Made by a program: the position numbers and the translations under genes. The notes under the pieces were generated by a model, which worked only from the letters and a program-made list of their open reading frames with translations, had not been told where the DNA came from and did no database searches. Shown here one piece after another: positions 61,377-64,000 of a DNA stretch of 64,000 nt. The stretch is from contig JANNRJ010000029.1 of NCBI GenBank assembly GCA_031401235.1, forward strand, positions 1 to 64,000, given 5' to 3'. Positions within the stretch are counted from its first letter, which is position 1; each line of letters opens with the position of its first letter. The DNA comes from UBA3006 sp031401235. GTDB lineage: Bacteria > Actinomycetota > Acidimicrobiia > Acidimicrobiales > Ilumatobacteraceae.

Positions 61377-62444
61377 TTAGGGATACTTAACCTCGTCTGG
61401 ATCAACGCCTGAAGCAATGATCGCCGACTTATCGGCTCGGGCTACTTCGACAAAGGTGCGACCAGGGGTGAGTTTGATGATCGCTCCACTTGAATCCGTC
61501 AAGGTGAACGGAATCAGCCGATTGCTTCGCTCCCATGTCCCGGTGATGGCTACTCCCTCGGTGTATACGGTTACTTTTCCGCTACCCAAAGTTTTAGATA
61601 CCGGGCTGTAGGAATTGGTGTATTCAACTTCCAGAATGACGACATTGCGCACGTTGAGTTGCACATCGTCAGAATCCACTAGAACTTTTTCGTCCTGAAG
61701 TCGGCCGAAAGTTAGATCAGTTGCGTTCCAATCCCATCTCACCTTGACACCATCCATTGACAATTTGACTCCATCAATCTTTTGTGCCGAGGTTGGAACT
61801 GCATCACTGGCAGTGCGATACGTGAATTGTGCGGGAGGTGGACCCGAACCATCTGGTGCAAGAGTCCACAACTTTGAAGTCTCGGCGAACAAATCGTGCG
61901 GTGCCGGTCGATCGCTATCGCGATGGAATCCGCCGTCCTTATTTGCAACGGTGTAACTGAGGTCGACCAGATCAGATTTTTTGATAGCGGCACTCACCTG
62001 TGGATTTCCTCCACTCCACACAAAGAGTGGTTTATTAAATGAACCAAGCAAATTGATGTCTTGGAACCGACCACTACGAATTGGTCCGACCGGATCGCTC
62101 CCCTGACTATGAAAAACGGCGGCGAACCTAGTGAGTTTCTCCACATTTTCTTCAAAAATAATATCGGCTTGATTTATTCCAATTTGAGGCATTGCCTTTG
62201 GATGATTATCGATCTTTACCACCATTGCCGGACGACTGAGAATGGATGTGTCAGCGGCCGGCTCACCGGTGAGTGGATTGACCGGAATCGGAACCGTTGT
62301 TGTCGTGCTTTCCTCGACCACAGTGGTAACAGTTGGAATAGTTTCGGTTGTCACAGTTGGTGACGAGCCGCCGCAGGCTCCGAGAACCGCAATCAAGCCC
62401 GATACGCCGACGTATTTGAGACGACTTGAAGTGAAGTGTGACAT
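61377..62444 (-). CDS. DUF3048 family lipoprotein
   Basis: A 355-aa exported lipoprotein. The signal peptide ends in the lipobox LGAC (Cys24), then comes a Thr/Val/Glu-rich spacer (about 28-55) with TTTTVP. The DUF3048 domain follows: NPLTGEP, RPAMVVKIDNHPKAMPQIG, DPVGPIRSGR, and GGFHRDSDRPAPHDLF, and a C-terminal DUF3048 half from ~210. Family members such as YerB have no fully established role. It has a strong ribosome binding site (AGAGGAG). The gene lies between htpX and pdxS without overlap. Confidence 0.93.
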   Translation of the reverse strand: MSHFTSSRLKYVGVSGLIAVLGACGGSSPTVTTETIPTVTTVVEESTTTTVPIPVNPLTGEPAADTSILSRPAMVVKIDNHPKAMPQIGINQADIIFEENVEKLTRFAAVFHSQGSDPVGPIRSGRFQDINLLGSFNKPLFVWSGGNPQVSAAIKKSDLVDLSYTVANKDGGFHRDSDRPAPHDLFAETSKLWTLAPDGSGPPPAQFTYRTASDAVPTSAQKIDGVKLSMDGVKVRWDWNATDLTFGRLQDEKVLVDSDDVQLNVRNVVILEVEYTNSYSPVSKTLGSGKVTVYTEGVAITGTWERSNRLIPFTLTDSSGAIIKLTPGRTFVEVARADKSAIIASGVDPDEVKYP

Positions 62445-62459
62445 TGAGTTGGGCTCCTC

Positions 62460-63365
62460 TTACATTTCCCTGAGCAAAGCAATGCGCTCGGCCAGTGGCG
62501 GATGGGTATTAAAGAGTTTATGTAATGAACCCAGTCGCCCTGAGTCTTTAACTCCAGAAAGGGGCTGTTCAATCCACATATGAGCAGTAGCCATGCTCGC
62601 CGAATGTGTGGTGGTGGTATCGGCTTGCAATTTCTCCAAAGCCGATATGAGCCCCGGTGGATAACGCGTGATTTGACATGCCGATACATCGGCAAGAGTT
62701 TCACGACGTCGGCTAATTGCCGCCTGCATCAATTTGGCCAAAATAGGGGCAAAAATAAGAAGAGCGAAGCCGATCAACGCGAGCGGATTGGAACCGTTGT
62801 TACGATCACCGCCGCGATGCGCTCGCCCGCCATTCCACCACATCATTCGAATCGCAATATCGGTAATTATCGCCACCGATCCGACGAGTGTGACGGCAAG
62901 AGTGGACACCAGAATGTCGTAATTACGAATGTGTGACAACTCATGAGCCAAAATACCTTCTAATTCGACTCGGTTCATTTTTTCCAGCAATCCCGTGGTT
63001 ACAGCAACGGCGGCGTGACGAGGATTACGCCCGGTGGCAAAAGCATTTGGCGCCTCGTCAACGATCACATACACGCGTGGCTTGGGCAACCCACTGGCGA
63101 TACACAAGCCCTCGACCAAATTGTGCAGACGCAAGTACTCGGTTGGATCGGCCGGTATGGCCCGACTCACGCGTAAGGCAATCGCATCAGATTTCCAATA
63201 CGAAATAAAGGCAAAGGTTCCGGATATTACGACAGCCAGAATTGTTCCGGTCGTCCCGTTACCGACCAAAGTGCCCACCGCGGCTCCAACGAGGACCACA
63301 ATTAGCACGAATCCAAAAATTAATGCGACCGTTCGGCGTTTATTAGACGAAATGAGATCGTTCAT
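62460..63365 (-). CDS. htpX: HtpX-like M48 membrane metalloprotease
   Basis: Zinc protease for quality control of membrane proteins. The 301-aa protein has two N-terminal membrane helices (about 12-32 and 38-56), the zinc motif HELSHIRNYD (141-150), a further hydrophobic region, and RRRETLADVSAC, which holds the third zinc ligand. It is paired with lemA just upstream (10-bp gap), a common partnership. Names in the family are loosely used, so HtpX-like is the safe label. Confidence 0.92.
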   Translation of the reverse strand: MNDLISSNKRRTVALIFGFVLIVVLVGAAVGTLVGNGTTGTILAVVISGTFAFISYWKSDAIALRVSRAIPADPTEYLRLHNLVEGLCIASGLPKPRVYVIVDEAPNAFATGRNPRHAAVAVTTGLLEKMNRVELEGILAHELSHIRNYDILVSTLAVTLVGSVAIITDIAIRMMWWNGGRAHRGGDRNNGSNPLALIGFALLIFAPILAKLMQAAISRRRETLADVSACQITRYPPGLISALEKLQADTTTTHSASMATAHMWIEQPLSGVKDSGRLGSLHKLFNTHPPLAERIALLREM

Positions 63366-63375
63366 TTGCAGAGAA

Positions 63376-63930
63376 TTAGAACTTCACCTGGGGAGCAGTT
63401 CGTGCCGATTCTTCGACTTCGAAAAACTCGCGCGCAGTGAAATTGAACATTCTGGCAATTACGACCCCCGGAAACTTTTGGATCGCCGTGTTGTATCCGG
63501 CGACAGAGTCGCCATAGAACTGACGAGCGTAAGCAATGCGACTTTCTGTATTGGAGAGTTCTTCTTGCAAGGAGACGAACCCTTGATTTGCTTTGAGGTC
63601 CGGATAGGCCTCAGAAAGGGCGAACAATTGCCGCAACGCACCGGTGATTGCATTGTCAGCCACGGCTTGGGCAGCCGGTGTTGACGGGGCCGCCATTGCC
63701 GAGTTTCGTGCGGTAATGACCGCTTCCAGAGTCAAACGCTCATGGGACACATAACCCTTCACGGTCTCAACCAAATTAGGAATGAGATCCAGGCGTCGCT
63801 TCAACTGCACATCAATTTGTGACCATGAATTGTCGACATCGTTGCGGCGACGCACCAAACCGTTGTAGGAGAGCGCCACGAATCCGGCAATCAGCACGAC
63901 GAGAATGACAATGATAACTAGTGGTTTCAT
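63376..63930 (-). CDS. lemA: LemA family protein
   Basis: A 184-aa membrane-anchored protein. One N-terminal helix (residues ~3-22) is followed by the all-helical LemA domain: YNGLVRRRNDVDNSWSQIDVQLKRR, DLIPNLVETVKGY, and ARQFYGDSVAGYNTAIQKFPG. The molecular function is not firmly known; it often occurs with HtpX or TPM-domain proteins. First gene of its transcript in this window, with a promoter at 63937-63964. Confidence 0.95.
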   Translation of the reverse strand: MKPLVIIVILVVLIAGFVALSYNGLVRRRNDVDNSWSQIDVQLKRRLDLIPNLVETVKGYVSHERLTLEAVITARNSAMAAPSTPAAQAVADNAITGALRQLFALSEAYPDLKANQGFVSLQEELSNTESRIAYARQFYGDSVAGYNTAIQKFPGVVIARMFNFTAREFFEVEESARTAPQVKF

Positions 63931-63936
63931 AGTTCC

Positions 63937-63964
63937 ATTCTACGCCGAACGTGCCGCCTGCGAA
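63937..63964 (-). promoter_or_regulatory. Promoter of lemA-htpX (leaderless)
   Basis: On the minus strand TTCGCA (63964-63959) and TAGAAT (63942-63937) lie 16 bp apart, and TAGAAT ends 6 nt before the lemA ATG at 63930. There is no room for a ribosome binding site, so transcription should start at or next to the start codon. The remaining 36 bp to the window edge show nothing else. Confidence 0.55.
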
Positions 63965-64000
63965 CGCCTAAGTAATCGGCCATTGAAGAATGACAACAGG

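Noticed and set aside
63034..63684. 216-codon plus-strand ORF
   Set aside because: It runs antisense across both htpX and lemA, which are both intact genes.

Overview
This window is a continuous piece of bacterial core genome, with a GC content I judge by eye to be close to one half. It most likely comes from an actinobacterium of the class Acidimicrobiia, possibly a streamlined aquatic lineage. The evidence is the partial 16S rRNA (the ATCTTGCGCAATGGGCGAA stretch and neighbouring bases), an actinobacterial-type integration host factor (mIHF), a PriA without a Walker A motif, Thr/Pro-rich linkers in SecD and in a lipoprotein, and a gene order I know from Streptomyces and mycobacteria. The class-level call is an inference. 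I see no phage, transposon, tRNA, CRISPR array or defence island.

Layout, left to right; almost everything is on the minus strand. 1-520 is the 5' third of a 16S rRNA gene running off the left edge, preceded by a leader with a promoter, a boxA and four tandem hairpins. 1065-4724 holds tyrS, a small membrane ORF, argH and argR. 4721-8760 continues the arginine operon (argF, argD, argB, argC), headed by a tandem ArgR operator. 8823-14284 is pheT, pheS, a SpoU/TrmH methyltransferase, rplT, rpmI and infC. 14523-18665 is the only mixed-strand part: a DUF1844 gene (+), a cold-shock-domain gene, fmt, def, a secreted two-repeat protein flanked by a 41-bp direct repeat, and an RsmC-like methyltransferase (+). 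18634-24219 is priA, metK, coaBC, rpoZ, gmk and mihF. 24254-32354 is the pyrimidine operon (pyrD, carB, carA, pyrC, pyrB, pyrR) with a PyrR-binding hairpin in its leader. 32433-41612 is a DUF2079 membrane protein, nusB, efp, a Xaa-Pro peptidase, the shikimate genes aroQ, B, K, C and E, then mltG and ruvX. 41614-51091 is alaS, a small membrane protein, rarA, aspS, hisS and relA/spoT. 51135-63930 is secF, secD, yajC, tgt, queA, ruvB, ruvA, ruvC, a peroxiredoxin, yebC, pdxT, pdxS, a DUF3048 lipoprotein, an HtpX-like protease and lemA.

The genes are packed very tightly. About sixteen junctions are 4-nt ATGA overlaps and several more are 1-nt TAATG overlaps, so most of the window reads as long translationally coupled operons. 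Several -10 elements sit 6-9 nt before a start codon, which suggests leaderless mRNAs. Genes usually found in these clusters are absent: argJ and argG from the arg operon, pyrF after pyrD, pyrK beside a class 1 pyrD, and apt between secF and relA.

The most informative non-coding signals are the paired ARG boxes before argC (8761-8799), the PyrR binding loop before pyrR (32370-32389), and the direct repeat (16492-16532 and 17984-18024). The repeat shows that the secreted-protein gene was inserted between def and the methyltransferase, leaving a decayed copy of the def 5' end. I did not find a convincing new multi-gene system; the points of interest are regulatory and evolutionary.
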